Under the pieces are notes generated by a model. It was not told the DNA's origin. It saw nothing but the letters and a program-made list of their open reading frames with translations, and did not search any database. Below, one piece after another: positions 63,582-64,000 of a DNA stretch of 64,000 nucleotides. The first letter of the stretch is position 1. The number at the start of each line of letters is the position of its first letter. The stretch lies in NCBI RefSeq assembly GCF_004339525.1, contig NZ_SMGE01000001.1:6386001-6450000 (forward strand), read 5' to 3'. The position numbers were made by a program, and so were the translations under genes. Origin of the DNA: Flavobacterium sp. 90 (GTDB lineage Bacteria; Bacteroidota; Bacteroidia; Flavobacteriales; Flavobacteriaceae).

Positions 63582-64000
63582 AGAAGGAGGTCCATCCATT
63601 TTATTAGGTACTGTATTTGCTGTTGCCGTAATTTTGCTTGCTGAGAAATTTATTAATATCAGTTGGTTAAGAATACTGGTACAACTAGCAGGTTTATTGG
63701 TTTTGATTATTATTTTACAGTTCTTTAGAAATCCTAAAAGAATTGCAATCAGAAACAGCGATCAAATTCTTGCTCCTGTTGACGGAAAAGTTGTAGTTAT
63801 AGAAGAAGTTTATGAAGGTGAATTCTTCAAAGACAAACGTTTGCAAGTTTCTATTTTCATGTCGCCAATTAACGTACACGTTACACGTTATGCTATGGAC
63901 GGTATTATAAAATTTAGTAAATATCACCCTGGTAAGTTTTTAGTTGCATGGCATCCAAAAGCAAGTGAAGAAAATGAAAGAACAACTGTTGTGATTGAAA
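63571..64000 (+). CDS. psd: phosphatidylserine decarboxylase, 5' part
   Basis: The frame opens at an ATG at 63571, inside the end of cdsA, and runs off the window. The product starts MFHKEGGPSILLG, has two hydrophobic segments at about 8-24 and 30-50, and continues ILAPVDGKVVVIEE and MSPINVHVTRYAMDG. These are typical of the short Psd type that converts phosphatidylserine to phosphatidylethanolamine. The self-cleavage site is outside the window. Confidence 0.93.
   Translation, partial: MFHKEGGPSILLGTVFAVAVILLAEKFINISWLRILVQLAGLLVLIIILQFFRNPKRIAIRNSDQILAPVDGKVVVIEEVYEGEFFKDKRLQVSIFMSPINVHVTRYAMDGIIKFSKYHPGKFLVAWHPKASEENERTTVVIE

Overview
The window looks like part of a chromosome from the Bacteroidota, most likely Flavobacterium or a close relative. 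The DNA is AT-rich and promoter-like sites follow the Bacteroidota form (TTTG, then TAnnTTTG). The core gene order dnaK, PASTA-rluD-ddl-coaD and NUDIX/pyrE ... birA/rsfS-ftsH-LUD-cdsA-psd is what I would expect in Flavobacteriia. All functions are read from sequence and memory of families; no search was run.

Region 1 (about 1-21,650) is an integrative island rich in probable defence genes. Its right end lies beside the dnaK terminator and carries a tyrosine-recombinase operon (zinc-finger/HTH protein, integrase, membrane protein) transcribed away from dnaK. Its left end is outside the window. Inside are a partial SRAP (HMCES/YedK) gene, an uncharacterised minus-strand set with an Mrr-like nuclease, a Hachiman-like HamA/HamB pair, a two-helix membrane protein resembling putative AbiC proteins, an unrecognised three-gene set (55 aa, membrane 265 aa, 677 aa), a membrane coiled-coil protein, a second PD-(D/E)xK nuclease and a Shedu (SduA/DUF4263) nuclease. 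Long gaps between them hold GC-rich structured DNA and possible gene remnants.

Region 2 (21,673-48,800) is core genome. It holds dnaK, a CPA1 Na+/H+ antiporter, a CMD/YCII(DGPF)/ECF42-like sigma cluster, a hotdog thioesterase, an MscS channel, secreted hydrolases, a sulfurtransferase, a ModF-like ABC protein, rluD with a PASTA protein, ddl, coaD, a zeta-like kinase overlapping a 48-codon gene, a PhnA-like protein, a DbpA-like helicase, a MocR regulator divergent from a DapA-family/cupin operon, and an M14 peptidase.

Region 3 (48,800-64,000) begins with poorly characterised genes (cyclic-phosphate receiver-like protein, lipoproteins, an XRE regulator, a GLUG surface lipoprotein). It ends with NUDIX/pyrE, birA, rsfS, ftsH, a LUD protein, cdsA and the 5' part of psd.

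The core genome is unusually rich in dispersed palindromes of several families. They include a 234-bp MITE-like element with 28-bp inverted ends, a 165-bp repeat shared by two loci 17 kb apart, and structured repeats whose central stem varies in sequence but keeps its pairing. None of these families was noticed inside the island.
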